From NCBI GenBank assembly GCA_034509425.1, contig JAVTVJ010011652.1, positions 1,565,001 through 1,629,000 on the forward strand: a stretch of 64,000 nt of DNA, given 5' to 3'. The notes under the pieces are model-generated. The model was not told the origin of the DNA and did not search any database. It worked only from the letters and a program-made list of their open reading frames with translations. This DNA comes from Eopsaltria australis. Its lineage: Eukaryota; Chordata; Aves; Passeriformes; Petroicidae. Shown here one piece after another: positions 9,747-23,301 of this stretch; the stretch's first letter is position 1, and every line of letters begins with the position of its first letter. A program made the translations under genes and the position numbers.

Positions 9747-12700
9747 GCTCAGTTCTGGTTTTCTGATGTGAGGTTGAGCCTTTTGATAATGGAAAAGTAA
9801 AAACTTTTTATGTTTAGCCTACATTAGATTGTCACATGCACAACTGTATTTTTCATTTTAAGGTAATACATTAAAATAATAGCCCTTGGACCAATATTTA
9901 ATACTGATTTTACACGAATCCAACTCTATTTTTCCCCAGTGAGAATTCATGTCCTGTTACAAGAAGACAAACAGACAAACCAGGAACCTATTTTAGCTGC
10001 GTTTAACAAAATGAAAATAGTTTGACAAAAATAAATCTAAGCATGTACAACGTTTGTGTTCTTTGACATTTCTGAGTGCAGATTTTCTTTGCAGAGACAA
10101 CTAGGCTGAGTTCCAGGCAGATAACGAGTTATCGAGGGTGCATAGATACCAGCTACTGATTTCCACTTCTGCATTTTTATAATCAGATTGGACTTCACAC
10201 AAAAGAAAATCACTTTGGTGACTGTTGGCTTGCAGGAGCTCTTTGAATATCCTGTTTTCTGCATTTCTTGAAGCTAGATCTGATTATGATAGGGGAATTA
10301 AGTACCTTGCTGAAGTAACTGATTGACTGGCCTATAAAGGCAGCGCTTACACACTTTACCTTCAGCAGAGTCACCAACAGGCCTTGAAAACAGGAATATG
10401 TAAATACTCTGTTTAGTCCACATTGCTTTCCTTGGTAAGGTTATTGGAACCTTTTTGTTTATTTCTTTGAAGAGCTGTAAAACAGAAGATAAGGTCTTTG
10501 TTCCTCAAGTATTTAAAATGCACAGCTTTGAGGAAATGTAGTGTTTCTGCTTGTCCTGGTAGTCTAGACAGGCTTTGCCAAGCTGTTTCAACATGGGAAA
10601 CAAGGTGAAATCCATTTCGTGGAAGGAGGAAGCACCTGATGATGCAAGACAAAGATTTATGAATATTCAACATCCCCATTAATGCAGAGAGAAATAGGAA
10701 AAAATAGTTAGGGGTCTTGAAGGAAACTCAGTGTTGGGGCAGTATTTTCCTGAAGCCTCAAAGGGAAATGTTGGGACTTAGCTGGTTGAACAAGCATGAC
10801 CAGGTATTTTGTTACCAAATATGATATATGCAGTGAACCACTTCTTTTCTGGAGTAACATCCTTGGAGAATGGAACTGCCACCCCTTAATCTGGATCTGT
10901 GCAGGAAAGCCTCAGTTATGGTGTAGTGGGTCAGATGTTAAATGAACAAATATATATATTCACTTTTGGGCAGCAAACTGTGTATTCTTGCTTCCCATCA
11001 CAGGCCAGCTTTATGGTTTGCTTAAGTGGCACCTGAGTTCCACTGAAGGAGGAGCAAAGCACAGAGGAGCTGCCAGTGGTGTTGGTGAGATTAGAGGAGA
11101 GATGAGGTCACTGAGGAGGGAAACAGAATTGGATTATCTGTTGGGAGAGGCACCACCATTCAAGGGCTGCAGTGAACAGGAGCAGGCATGGGCTACTGGG
11201 GACATCAGACACACAGAACTGCTGGAGTCCCTGTTCTATCAGGTGTCCCCAGACTGCTGTGTCTCAGGGGCGAGAGGTGGGACACAATGAGCCTGCTGAT
11301 GGAGCAGCTGGAGGCATGATGTGGTGAGAGTGAGCAAAAGCCCCTTGGTTCATGTGGTGATCACACTGTTGTCACTGGTTCAGTGACAAAGGTGGTATGA
11401 GGGTGGAAGAGAAGACTGGGTTAGGGAGGCAGATTTCTATGGCAGCCTTCCTTGCAGGGCTTCCAAAATGTCTTGTGTGAAAGTATTTTCCCTGGTGAAA
11501 CCAAAAGAACAGCATCCTGCAGCTTTCTGTCTCTTGATGGCACAGCAAGGTGCAGTTTATGGCAGGCATTCTGCACACCAGCTCTTTACATTTTAAGATA
11601 TTTTTAAACTTTTTTTTTTAATAACCCCATTTGTATTGAACTCTCAGGGATAACTTTGACAGTCGTGGAGAAGCCAGTGCTATCTGTCAGGAGTTGACAG
11701 TATGTTAAAAATGCTGAGAGTAAAATGCTTGTGTGTGATGAAAAGAAATAATGATTTCTGGATTGCAAGGCAGGTACTTATTTATGATAAGTATCTATCA
11801 TTTCTTATTTTAAGATGCACATTATATTGTTTTAACCTTAGAAAGGAATGTGTTTACAGCTTTGATTTTTAGAAATGTGACTGGTTTTGTTCATGAAATG
11901 TAATTCTATAGTTTATATTATTTTTGGTAGTACTTTTATATTGTTGCATTTTCTATGGATGAAACTAATGCAGCAATAATGCTGTCAGTATAGTTAGAGA
12001 TTACCACAATTAAGTTATTTTTAGAACAGTTCTTTAGTTACTATGATGCTTTGACAGTTTTTATAGGTGTCAGGCTATTGTCCTGTACAATCTGCGCTCA
12101 GCTTGAAATTTAACTTGAGAGAGGCATGACAAAAAGTGTAATGGCATAGAGATAGCTTTTCCTGCATGGAAATGTGCAGAAATGATAGGCTGTAAAGAGA
12201 CTTGAAGGTATCAAACAATTTGAGTAGAAACCCATAAATAAAGATGAATTTCTGCATTCAGTGGTTATATGATTTTATCACTTTCTGATGTCCATAAAAT
12301 CCATCTTCTCATTAACATTTTGTCACACAGCTGATGAGGTTCAGAAGTGTTAAAAACTTCCATGCTCTTCCTTTTGAATTCTGCACCCTAAATTCAGTAT
12401 TAAAGCTCAGTTCAGCAAACTCAGAAATGGCTGTTGTCATGTTACTCCTCCATTGGAGACAGCACAAGGATTCTCCCTGCTCCCCAGTCCCACAGCCTCC
12501 ATCCCACTGCAGGTGTTTTTTGGGTTTAGCCCTGGTAGTCAGGCTCGTGCTAACAACTGCTGCTCCCCTGAATGAGAATCCCAGCTCGTTCCTGCCTTGA
12601 TGAACCTTTCCCTGTACTGCCTTCCCTACTTTGATTGTGGACTTTCTCTTTGTGTAAGTCCCCCCCAGATCCCCTCCAGCTGTAGAACTTCAGGGGTTTC

Positions 12701-13215
12701 TTTCTCTGTCACTGCAGCATGGAGTGGCTCTTCGTTTCCCTTTTGCTGCTCCTCAGAAATTTGGCTGCTCTTTTCCCCATTCCTTCTGTGACACAGTTGT
12801 CTTTGCTCTCCTGTCTGATGTCTTTGCTTTGCACCCTGCCTTCCTGTCCTTCATTCCCCCAATGCCTCCCTCTCCTCCCTCATCCAGGACTTCTGGTGAA
12901 ACAGCACCTTCTGTGTTGCTGCAAACTTGTGTTGAACTCGGCTTTTCTCAGCATTCTCCAAATCCTTCTCTCACCTTCCCTGTAAAGAGTTCGAGACGTG
13001 GTTTGTTTAATAAAAGGAATTGTTCCTGAGTGGTGGAACTGACAAAGCCTGATTTCCTACCAGACTCCTCCATCCCCTGGATGCCCCTACTCTTTGCACA
13101 GAGTTCCTGTCTCCTCTCCCTGTGCAGTGCCCTCTCCATGTGTTCCTTTGTCCCTTCCCTGGTCCTTGGTTCTGTACCACATCGCTGCTCTGTGGGGCAG
13201 CAGTGCTGCAGCTGC

Positions 13216-13280
13216 CTGGGTGTTCCACCTGTGTTGCAGGTGCTGCAACTGGCTGGGTGTTCCACCTGTGCTGCAGCACT
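13216..13280. repeat. Short tandem duplication, 37-base period
   Basis: CTGGGTGTTCCACCTGTG recurs at 13216 and 13253, each followed by TTGCAG or CTGCAG. It sits in an unusually C/T- and CTG-rich 700-base stretch (about 12450-13330). No coding function is supported. Confidence 0.65.
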
Positions 13281-16200
13281 GTGAGTCCCCACTCCCTTTT
13301 GGAATTGGCTCAGGGCCAGGGGCACGCCTGCCTTGTCGGGTCTACTTGGGTCTAAAACTGTGTTTTTTTTATAAAATTCGTAAGAAGTTCATATTCATTC
13401 CTCTGTCAGATTTGTTCAAGTATGTCCTCTGGGTTAAGAAATCACTGGGAGCTGCAGGGTGTGGAGAAGATAGAGACTAATATTTAATTTACTTAGATTT
13501 CTTTGAAAAAATATGATTAAAAAAAGCAAATACTGTTCCTGTCATATCCCTAAGCATTACATTGTGCCATATCTCATCTTATTCTAGTCTCATAAAACAT
13601 CTAGTGTGTCATGCAAGTGATATAAATAAACATGCAGTGGACTTGAAACATGCAGGCAATTAAGTACAGTTGATGGCTGGCAGTTGTGTGAGATAATTGA
13701 GCATCTCAGGATTCTCAAAATGGGAAATAGCTCATTCGTTTGGGTTAGTTGGCATGTAGATTATTTATTCAGATTTAGAAATGAAACAGGAAAGAAAGGA
13801 GCCACGCAAAAGCTGTTATATATGAACACATATATTGCATTTGACTATTTGGATGATACTACATTGTGGACACCACACTTCGTAGAGTCATCTTCTTTTC
13901 CAGATGGAATATTTTTAGGATTAATGATTAAGTTTTGCTGATGTTTGTTGTCACAAGGCCATAAACAAAGTTAAGTAAGGCAACACTAGCATTTGGTAGT
14001 AGTTCCAAAGAGTTCTTGCCTCTTGCAAATAGAGAGGAATGTATTCTCCACAGCAGTGGCTTTGCATTAATGAACGCTTAAGCAGCAGATTAAAATGTCT
14101 GAATAAAAAAATAGGTTAGGATTATATAATAACACAAGTCTGGGATATTAATAACAGTGAAGATGATTTTATTGAGCAGATTAGGTGCAATTAAATCTCA
14201 ACTACAGAATATTTAAATACAATACCAGATCAAAACCCAGTCCCTGCAGCTTTACTTGCTTTCCTTCACACCTACAGGATCAGCACCTGACAGCAAAGTA
14301 AATTATAATTTTTATTGTTGTTCATTTTCTATTGCCACGGGAATGTACATCATGTTATCCATTAGGCCCCAGACAGACATGTCTTTCCTCCACATACACA
14401 GTTATGAAACAAGACATGATTGAAGACAGCGAGGTGTTGGCTGTATTTGAAATTCTATTAGAAATTGATGAATTTGCTTGTCAGATTTCTTTAAAGGATT
14501 GCATGGGTAAGAACTGCCTATAGTGTTCTCATAAGAAAAGTCATGAAAATTACAGCTTTAAAATCAACCCATATAGACTGAGAAATGGTGTCAGTCCTTT
14601 CTCTTGTAATCTATTACTTAATTTTAGTCTCCTAAACAGCAAAAGAGAGACACAAACTTGCAGTGGTTGATAACACTCATGACCTGATGAAGTAAACTGA
14701 TTTGATCCTCTGAGAGGTCAAACTGTGTGTGCTTCTAAGCAAACATTCCCCAAGGCTGCTGATGTGTGAGATGTCTCTTCCCCTTGCCAAACATCCCACC
14801 TTTGCAAAAGAAAATTAAGGGAGACTTGCAAAGAAATGTGGTTTTTTAGTCTATAAATCTTGCCTATATATTGGTGTGAGGATTGTTGGACACAGGGTTT
14901 GGTGATGTGTTTGGGTGTTTTTTTAAATTTTTGCACATTTAAAAAATACTTAGCTCTTTTTGCTTTGGCTAAAAAGTAAATTTATTAGCTCTAGATGTGT
15001 TAATGTTTAGAGAGAAAAGCATACAATGTTTTTGAATTTGGTAAATAAAGAACTATTATTCCAGAATCTGACTTGGAGCTGCATTTAGTTTTTTAATACA
15101 TTTCTGCTGTATAGCTAAAAATATCTTCTCTGCACGCCCTTGACCTTTCTTTGAGAGCTGTGGAAAGATTCAAAAGCATAAATGAGAATAAATTTAGAAT
15201 TATCCTATTTGAAGAAAAATGGTACCAAATGCCTCAGCTCTCTGCAAACTGGAGTTGTCAGTCTTACATTTCCAGTGGAGCAGAGGAAGCTGGGCACCCT
15301 GCTGCTAGAGACAGGCTCAGGTAGCCCTGGAAAAGGGAAAGTAGCTAATTTTTCATTCCCTGCTCAGCCCTTCCCCTCCTTGCAGGAGGTGCCAACAAAG
15401 GTGCCAATTACAAAAAGATTTCTGTAGCTGTTCTGTATCCTTGAACATTTCCATTACTCCTCAGCTTGTTCTGTGTAGTTCCCATGCAGCTGTGGAAGTG
15501 CTTTCAGTCATTGCCCTCCTGGGCTGTGTTTGAACTGGCGACTCAAAGGTGAGGTTTTCGATATATAAAAGACATCCTTAATGGCACAGCCATAAGCAGT
15601 GTATAACTGTGATTCTTGAGCTTTAGGCTTTTATTTATTTATTAAAAATGTGTTGGTATTTGGGTATCCTGGATGTCACAGGGATATTTCTGGAAGCAGG
15701 TGATTTGTTGTGACACCACTGCAGGCAGCCACTCTGCACTGCTCCTACCTGCTTTAAATCCCTCACTTAGCAGGGCACAGAATGGGTGCACTTGTGGAGC
15801 TGTCATTTTTAGGGCTTAGGTACTGCATTGCTGGGCAATAATTACACAGGCTGATGGTAGCTTTCGTTTATGCTAATTGCAAGTAAGCTTATAAACCCCT
15901 CAGATTATTAAAGGGAGAGTTATCTCCTTCCTGTTGCGTTAAGTCAAGGATTTAAATGCTGCAAACTTTTGGTCCTGCCTTAAAGAGGAAAATGTCACCA
16001 TAAAAATCTTCTCAATATCAACACTTTGTCTGACTAAAAAAACCAGGAAACCTTTTTCTGTTCCAGCTTTCAAAGCCACATTTGTAGCATTGCAACTCTA
16101 TATACTGATTTTAATAATTATTTTAAATTAACTCAGCACTTTAAATATGTATTTAATCCTACATAGACATAATAAAATAAAAACCATACTTAAAAGATAA

Positions 16201-17730
16201 TCAATAAGTGACTGTACCTAGGACACTAACAGGAGGCAGAGGTAATGGATCTCATGAATGGCGGTGTTTTCTCTAGAGCTGTTTTTAGTAAGATCTTTAG
16301 AAAAAAAATCCCGGATTTCTGTAATGCAGGCAGTATGCAATATCTGGTGTAGACTGTGAGGAGAAATGTGATTTGCAAGTTACAGAATGAATTATTCTGT
16401 TGTAAAAAGAATAAAATAGAGCCAATAGTTAGCTCTTCTTGAGCAGTGATGCCTGCTAATTGAACAACTGCATTGAAAGAGTCAATATTCAGGCTTGTAG
16501 AATGCTCAAAGTGACTTGTTCCTGTCTTTAGCCAGCCTGAGAAATACCATAAATAATTCTGGAGCTGGACTGTGGTAAGAAGGAAGAGCTGCTTCCCTCT
16601 GCAGCTGTCAGAATGGGAGATGTGCAAAGTGCTTGTAACAGATAGATGGCTCCTCTGTCTCCTGAGCAGGTTGTTCTTCTTCTGTGGCAAAGAGTGCTGC
16701 CAATAGATTAGGGTGACAATTCATAATGTTCCTAAGCACAAATGCTCCATGTTGAACACGATCAGACTCTCAAGGAGCATGTCAGAGAGAATTAAGCTTT
16801 AGCACTTATCCTTCCTCGTGACTTTCAGAATTTTGAAGGTATTTCTAATATTTGGAAAATGTTTAAACTGAAAAGACCTTACTATTTCAGAGTAGTTAGA
16901 AACCAGCTTTTCCCCAGATTGTAGCTGAGTGCAGTGGTCTAATTCTGGGTAATGACTTTCTGTTGTGTGAAATGATCCAATAGCAGCAAAGCATTTTAAT
17001 AAAATTCTAGAAATTACTGCACACATTTGGAATGATTTATTATACTACAACAGGAAAGCTAGAAAGGCTTTTTTAACGGTGTTAACTTTTCAGATGTGTA
17101 TTATTAAGGTGCAATAAATGTATTATTTTGTTGATTTTTAAAGAGTGGTAAAAGTATTAAAATACATCTCTAAATCACTCTACAGCTACTTAGAGACAGG
17201 ATTTTGGCAAGCTGCCCAAAGTGCTGTACAGTGGGTATTTGGGAGGAAGGAAAGGTTTCTTTGAGGTATTTTTACCACTGGGGGACTCCTGCTGTTCACA
17301 TTTTTTCCGTGTGGTTTGAAGCACCTCTGGTTTGTTCGAAATGATTGAGTTCACCTGAAACTGGTATTTGCTGTGGAAGATGGCGTTCATTTTAATTGTC
17401 CAATGAAGTGTTTCTCTATTTCACATTATAACACCCAGGTTGTTTCTCTCTGCATCCAGCCCCAGCATGAGAAGCTGTGAGGTTTGCAGAGGATGCAGCT
17501 GAGTTCATTCTCTTGACTGTTTTATCCTCAGTTGTTTTAAGACTTGAGTGAATAGGTGCTGACAGGACTCCAGCTTTTTTCGTATTAAATGTAAAAGCAG
17601 AGCTAATGTATATTTGGCAGACACAAGCACTTGGAGGTCAGGAAACTTAAGACTTTAGCATTTCCTCTCTTGTACATTTCTGACATGAGCTTGAAGTTAC
17701 ATTCAAACACTCCTTTTCCAGGATGTGGTA

Positions 17731-17994
17731 TCACAGAATCTGCTGAGTTGGAAAGGACCCACAGGGATCATTGAGTCCAACTCCTGACCCTGCACAGAAC
17801 AACCACAAGAACCCCACCATGTGCCCTAGAGTGTTGTTCAAATAATCCTTGCTGTGTCAGGCTTGGTGTTGTGACCACTGCCCTGGGGAGCCTGTTCCAG
17901 TACCCAGCCACCCTCTGGGGCAAGAACCTTTTTCTAACATCCAACCTAAACCTCCCCTGACACAACTTCAGGCCATTCCCATGAACCAGTGACC
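17731..17994 (-). mobile_element. CR1-X-like LINE 3' end
   Basis: Read on the + strand, this is the antisense of a CR1 3' terminus. TCACAGAATC is the complement of the terminal short repeat. It is followed by GAGTTGGAAAGGACCCACAG and by CCTGGGGAGCCTGTTCCAGT, hallmark CR1-X words. The + strand ends with CTGACACAACTTCAGGCCATTCC, after which similarity stops. It is therefore a 5'-truncated minus-strand copy of about 260 bases with no intact reverse transcriptase. CR1 is the dominant LINE of birds, and the CR1-X subfamily is abundant in songbirds. Confidence 0.85.
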
Positions 17995-18121
17995 CCAAGA
18001 TTAGCTCAGCTGGTCAGAGTATGGTGTTAACACCACCAAAGGTTGTAGGTTTGACCTGTGTATGGGCCATTCACTTAAGAATCAGCTCTTTGGTCCCTTC
18101 CAACTCAGAATATTCTGTAAA
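17995..18121 (+). mobile_element. tRNA-Ile-derived SINE with CR1 tail (TguSINE1 type)
   Basis: The head (17995-18069) folds onto a tRNA-Ile template. TTAGCTCAGCTGG is the A box at tRNA position 7 onward, TGGTG/CACCA forms the anticodon stem, GGTTGTAGGTTTGACC is the B box, and TATGGGCCA is the acceptor 3' strand. The anticodon position reads AAC where tRNA-Ile would have AAT. The tail TCCCTTCCAACTCAGAATATTCTGT is the sense-strand 3' end of CR1-X, so CR1 machinery could mobilise it. SINEs of this build are described from passerine birds, which is the best evidence for the host. It is a retroposon, not a working tRNA gene: the acceptor 5' strand is mutated and no CCA context or terminator follows. 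Confidence 0.8.
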
Positions 18122-20014
18122 ATGCTGTACCGGTGACTAAGATCACCTTTGTTGATGTTAAAATCTGACTAATATGTGCTTTACAGGGGAAGTTAAGGTA
18201 GAAACACATCTCTAATTCTAGGCCTCGCTGACTGGAAAGTTTCTTTTCATCAATCATTCAATAGCAGGTTTACTGAAAGAATGGTTAGGAGGCTCATTTG
18301 TGTAAACTTCCAGACATTTCCCCAGAAATAGCTCTTTTCCATTGGAAAAAATGCACTTACTCTAATTTCCTGACTGTACTCTGGTTTGATTGCTCTGTGA
18401 GACTGTGTTTTAATTCCTGTTAGGAGCTTTCAAAACCTTCACTGCTGACAGTTTGTACTGTACAGGAGATGTGTGAACATTTCTGTTCACAGAGCTGGCC
18501 AGCAGTGTGTGATTTGTGAAGAGCCAAACTTTTCTATTTGTAATACAACATGGTGTCATTAAACCACAGGATTTTAGGTCAGCACATGTTTAAAGGCCCC
18601 ACCATCATAAGGCCAGATATTCTCAAAGCACTGTGTTGCTCTTTTAACCTATATCACTGTTTATTTCCTGCTACCAACTCTTCTGTCTGTATCTGTTGCC
18701 TCACAGTGAAATCAGCTCAAGGACAGAAGCTGGTAAGAAACAAGGATGCACAAATCCCATCTCACATCTGGCATTCAGAGGCCATTTATTTTATTAGAGT
18801 TAATAAAGTGAATTGTACTTCAGATAGACAACCATGCCACAGTTTTATTTAATAAAACAAACATGGAAGAACCAAGTTGGATTTGCTTCATAAGGAAAAT
18901 CTGTCTTTTGTTGTTTAGAGAATGTATCCTGTGATGACTGTCATAGAGCATTAATTTTTATGCTGTACTTAGAATTTAAATACCTGCATTTTTGGCAGTT
19001 TCTTTTCTGTGCTCGTGACAAGTAAATGTTGAATAATCAATTGAAATATAATTTCAGAGAAGTAACATCTGGAATGAGGCAGGCAAATAGAAGGGAAGAA
19101 GACAACATCTTGCATGTGAATAAAACTCTGTCAAACTCTAAACTTGAGAGCTTCAGGTAGTGCAAAATGCATCTTTAAACAGAAAATCCTCTGTTTTCAC
19201 TCTCCTTTCATGTGTATCAAAAAGCTGCTCCACTGAGTACCAAAACTTAAAAGCTGGCAACATATTCCTGGAGGAGAATGTGCACTGCCTCTGTCTGGTG
19301 TTGGAGAGAAGGAAATGACCAGTTTGCTTTCTCACGTGGCAGAATTCCACAAACTCTGGTATTATGTTACCTCCTTACACAATCACTCCTAATGTGTAAT
19401 GAAATATAAATGTTTTTCTCTTTGTTGTTTTCATTCATTGTCAGTTGGCTGCTAATGGGAAACTTGGAGATACATTATGGAGAAACCAGGTTATACCAAC
19501 ACCAGTCAAATAGCAGCTATTTTGCAGACTAAATAATAGTTCTTAGGGACACTTGGCAGAGGGAGAAAAGTGGTGTTTGCATGTTTAAACCTGTTTATTT
19601 CATCAGGTCACATTCTTATTTGAAGAATGTATTTTGCAGTAATTAATGGTGTGCCAATTGCTTCTTTTAATTACAGATTATATTTTGTTTGTGAGGATAG
19701 TATCAGCCACTGTGAAATTGGCTTCTCCTTGTTTTTCTGTTCACGTATGGTGGAACACTGGAGTAAAATACATTTTGTATTATTTTGCTGCTTCATCTGG
19801 AGAGAATTTGTTTTAAGCTGGAGAACCCATATTCATAGCATTAAATTATGACAAATATGTTTTGTAGTTAACTACAGCAATGTTTTCTCTTGCTTTTAGT
19901 CACAGGGTACCATTTACATTCTGTTATCAGGGTCTCATTATGAGCACTGCAGGCCCTCTGCTACCATTGTGTCTCCAGTTGTTTTCCATCAGAGTTGAAT
20001 CAAAATCAGCTTCA

Positions 20015-20100
20015 CTGGATCAGATTTTTAGTCCCTCCTTGGGCAAAATTTTTTGCTAAAATCACATGGAGCTTTCCCAAGCAAGCTGCAGGGTATGACC
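20015..20100. repeat. Possible ancient amniote repeat remnant
   Basis: GGATCAGATTTTTAGTCCC followed by CCTTGGGCAAAA and, 30 bases on, CCCAAGCAAGCTGCAGGGTA. This resembles the GCAAAACTCCC...CAGGATC-type inverted interspersed repeat seen in reptiles. The match is decayed. Confidence 0.3.
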
Positions 20101-21631
20101 ACTCTGGACAATGATGTAGCTTTGTGTATTCTAGGCTGAAAACACACCTTGTCTATGTGACCTTGAGATGTTTTGATTAATTGCATCTTTTGGAATTCTG
20201 TATGTGAGTCGTGTCTGCTTTATTCACACATAAAAGGGACACAGTTTTACCTTCCCTGTTAAGTTCTGTGAGGAAGGAGGATTGTGTTTGCCTTCTATGA
20301 TATATATCTAAGCTCTGTAACATTTAAAAAAAAACCACCTTTTCAGCCTTTGGTCTAATTTTGAATGCTATTTTTCATTAGTCATGAAAAATACGGATTA
20401 AAAGCTCTCAGAGTTTTTATGTAGACTTTCATGCAGTAGTCTGATGCCTCTGATAGATAATCTTAGGAGATATGTTCCACAAAACAGGACTTGTGCTTGA
20501 TAATTATTCTCATATTATGACCACTGCTTCTTTGCTTTTAGCAACCTGATAAGGAGACTACATCATGCAGAGTCAAGAAAATTCCTTCCCAGTGCAGGAG
20601 ATTTTCCATGTGGGCAGCTCTCAAACTTTAAAGCTCTGTAGTTATTTACAATGCACAGGATGTTCCATACTCTCTCTTACACTGATAAAAGTTCATCTGA
20701 TAGTAACACCTGTGTGTCACTGCTCAATACTTTGCTTCATGATCTCCTGTCTCATATTGGTCAAATCTCAAAGACCCTTTTAGACACAAGACAGGTTTTT
20801 ACGGAGAACTTCAGTGCTCTGTTTGTGATGCTCATCATGTACCTTGTGTGTATTTTAAGCACTGCTGCGATCATTGTCTGGCTCTTAAAATTTGTATTCA
20901 TTTCAGGAGAGCAAGCAAGCTTTAGACAGTTATGGTATAAAAACTATATGCCTTGCTCTGTCAGGAACAAATAGAACTGAGACCTTGTATGAAATTCATT
21001 CATAAAGGTGATGCCTGGATTTCATAGAGCAGAATTGGTAGCCTTCTGTTTTTCACCTACACTTCATGCTACAGATGGAGGGGATTATGTGGAAAACTCA
21101 GTTTGTAGCTCAGCAATCAGATAGCAGATGTATTTTCCCTCATTACCAGAACCTCAGAAACATCTTGTCCTGTTTGTAAAACCATCTAGTTTATGAAAGT
21201 TAGAAGGCTCTGAAACAGAACAAGCTGCTCATATTTGTAAAGTAAGCAGCTGCTAGATCCAGAGCTGATGCTCTGGGAGAGCAGTATTCCCATCTTTGTT
21301 TAATTGATAGTGTTGGCACTTGTCATGCCACCACTTTGAAAACACTGCAGCTTAGAAGTCACTCTTGCCTGGCTTTATGTTGGCACGCACCCAAAGGAAA
21401 ATTAAGACAACTCTCCTATGGCTGCTTCAGTTCAAGATGCTTCAGTCAGCTGAAGTACACTTATTTTTGATATGCTAAAGCAAAGTTGAGTGTATTTATC
21501 CCAAATATGCTTTTGCGGTACCTCAGATTTGTGATTTATAAATGCTATTTGTAATATATTTCTCTTTGATACTGGTTATTCTTGTAATCATAAAACTTGC
21601 CTTCATAATCGAAAAACACGTTGTATAAAAC

Positions 21632-21693
21632 TGATTATTTTTCAATGTTTGATTTAAATTAGAAAGTTTAAATCAAACATTGAAAAATTATCA
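21632..21693. repeat. Long near-perfect palindrome (27-bp arms, 8-base loop)
   Basis: Left arm 21632-21658 and right arm 21667-21693 are reverse complements with a single mismatch. The innermost 22 pairs are perfect, and the loop is TTAGAAAG. The arms are A/T-rich and contain the word GATTTAAA. No recognisable element surrounds it. It may be a small palindromic MITE or a hairpin-forming transcript. The palindrome itself is certain; its nature is unknown. Confidence 0.85.
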
Positions 21694-23284
21694 AAGTCAA
21701 TAAGCTGTCTCTGCCTAGCTTTGGAAAATACATGCTTTATAAATATACTGTGCACCAATATTTAAAAGGCTATGTATTATCTGAGAAAACTCATGCAGAG
21801 AATCAGCAGCTCTACCACAGGAATTGACCAGCATAGTACTGCAAACAAGGGACCTTTTGTACCTCTACAAGTGCAGAACAGCATGAATTTTACAACTGCT
21901 ACGCGTACTCCTAAGTTAATTACCATTTAGAGTCTAAATAAAATAATTCTCTGTTAAAAAAAAATTTGTTGGAAAAAAAATCTAGTGGCATATAGCATCC
22001 CATTATTGTTTATTCAGGTCTAACTGAAATTGTAGTCAGAAGTCCGACTTGAATCACAAGGCTGTGGGGAGAAATGCATTTTTTCAGAAGGGCTGATTAA
22101 TTTGAGTAGAACAAAGTGCTAATGTACCCAACTGGAACCTGAGTTACTCAGTGTATATTTTAACTGTATAGACACACCCTGTGATGCCAAGGTCTTACAC
22201 TTAATAAAGGGGCTGAGAGCAATTAAATTTAGCCACTTACAGGATCTGATTGAAAAGAAGCACCATGGTTGTTTAAGAATTGTTTCAAGGAATGCAGTGA
22301 GCAGTGTGCACAGCACTGCTCCTGTGTGTCCATTTGGTGTGTGTGTCACAGTGTATTGTGTATGCAGACTGCAGGAATTGCCCTCTGGTAGAGCACACAC
22401 GATTCCAGTGATCAGCTCATTGACTAAGGAAAGGTGCCACAGGTAGAATAAGGGTTGTTCATGAAACCCTGATCTGAGCAGAATTATTGTGAGGAGGTGG
22501 TGCTGTCAGAGTTTCCCCTGTAGTTCACAGGCTGCAGTGAACCTCTACCAGCTCTGGCTGTCCCTGCACAGTCCCCAACACCTCTGGTTATGTCCAGGCT
22601 TGACACAGATCAAACTTCCCAAGCAGAAGGACAGCACTATTCTTTCTCTGAGGTACCTGGCAATTCCATTTCCTTCCCCCCTTGACTTTTAATTATTATT
22701 ATATTTTTTGCCAATACTATTGAGCTTTCAAGTATTTTGCATTGTTTCCAAAGAGGTTTGCTTCCATATTAAGCTAAATAAAACCCATCAGTTGTGTGCT
22801 CAATGCTTATTACTGTGTGTAATTACTGCTATAGACTATATCAGATTTATGGTACTCACAAACCCTTCTCCTTCAAAGTACAAGATCTTCTCAGTTGTTG
22901 TCTGGTGACTCAGTTCCAGAGTTGTCTTTGTTTATAACAAAAAACTTCACAAATAATTTTGTAGGCATTTACTTTCTCATCTCTACTTTTGGAGAAGTTC
23001 CATTTCTCTCAAGCGTTTGTTTTGCTTGCTGTGTGGTTGAGCACATTGTCTCACACCTTGCCACATAAAGCCATGAAATGTAACTGATGTGGACAAATTG
23101 AGCATGTCATAGTTTTTAGGATTTGGAAAACATTAAGCTTTCAGGAATAAAGAGCAGCTTTTAAAAGTTTGTAAATGGCCACATTTAGTATTTACTTCTG
23201 ACTGGATTAAGCAGAAACAAATGTTTTCAAGTTTAAAAAAATTTATGTCTGCGTTATTTTTGAAACACTTTAACACAAAAAGTC

Positions 23285-23301
23285 TTTTTTTTTTTTTTTT
23301 T
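23285..23301. repeat. Poly-T tract (17 T)
   Basis: A simple T run with no associated retrocopy. Confidence 0.85.

Noticed and set aside
17995..18069. Functional tRNA-Ile gene
   Set aside because: The acceptor 5' strand is mutated, the anticodon is AAC, and the sequence continues directly into a CR1-type tail, so it is a SINE head.
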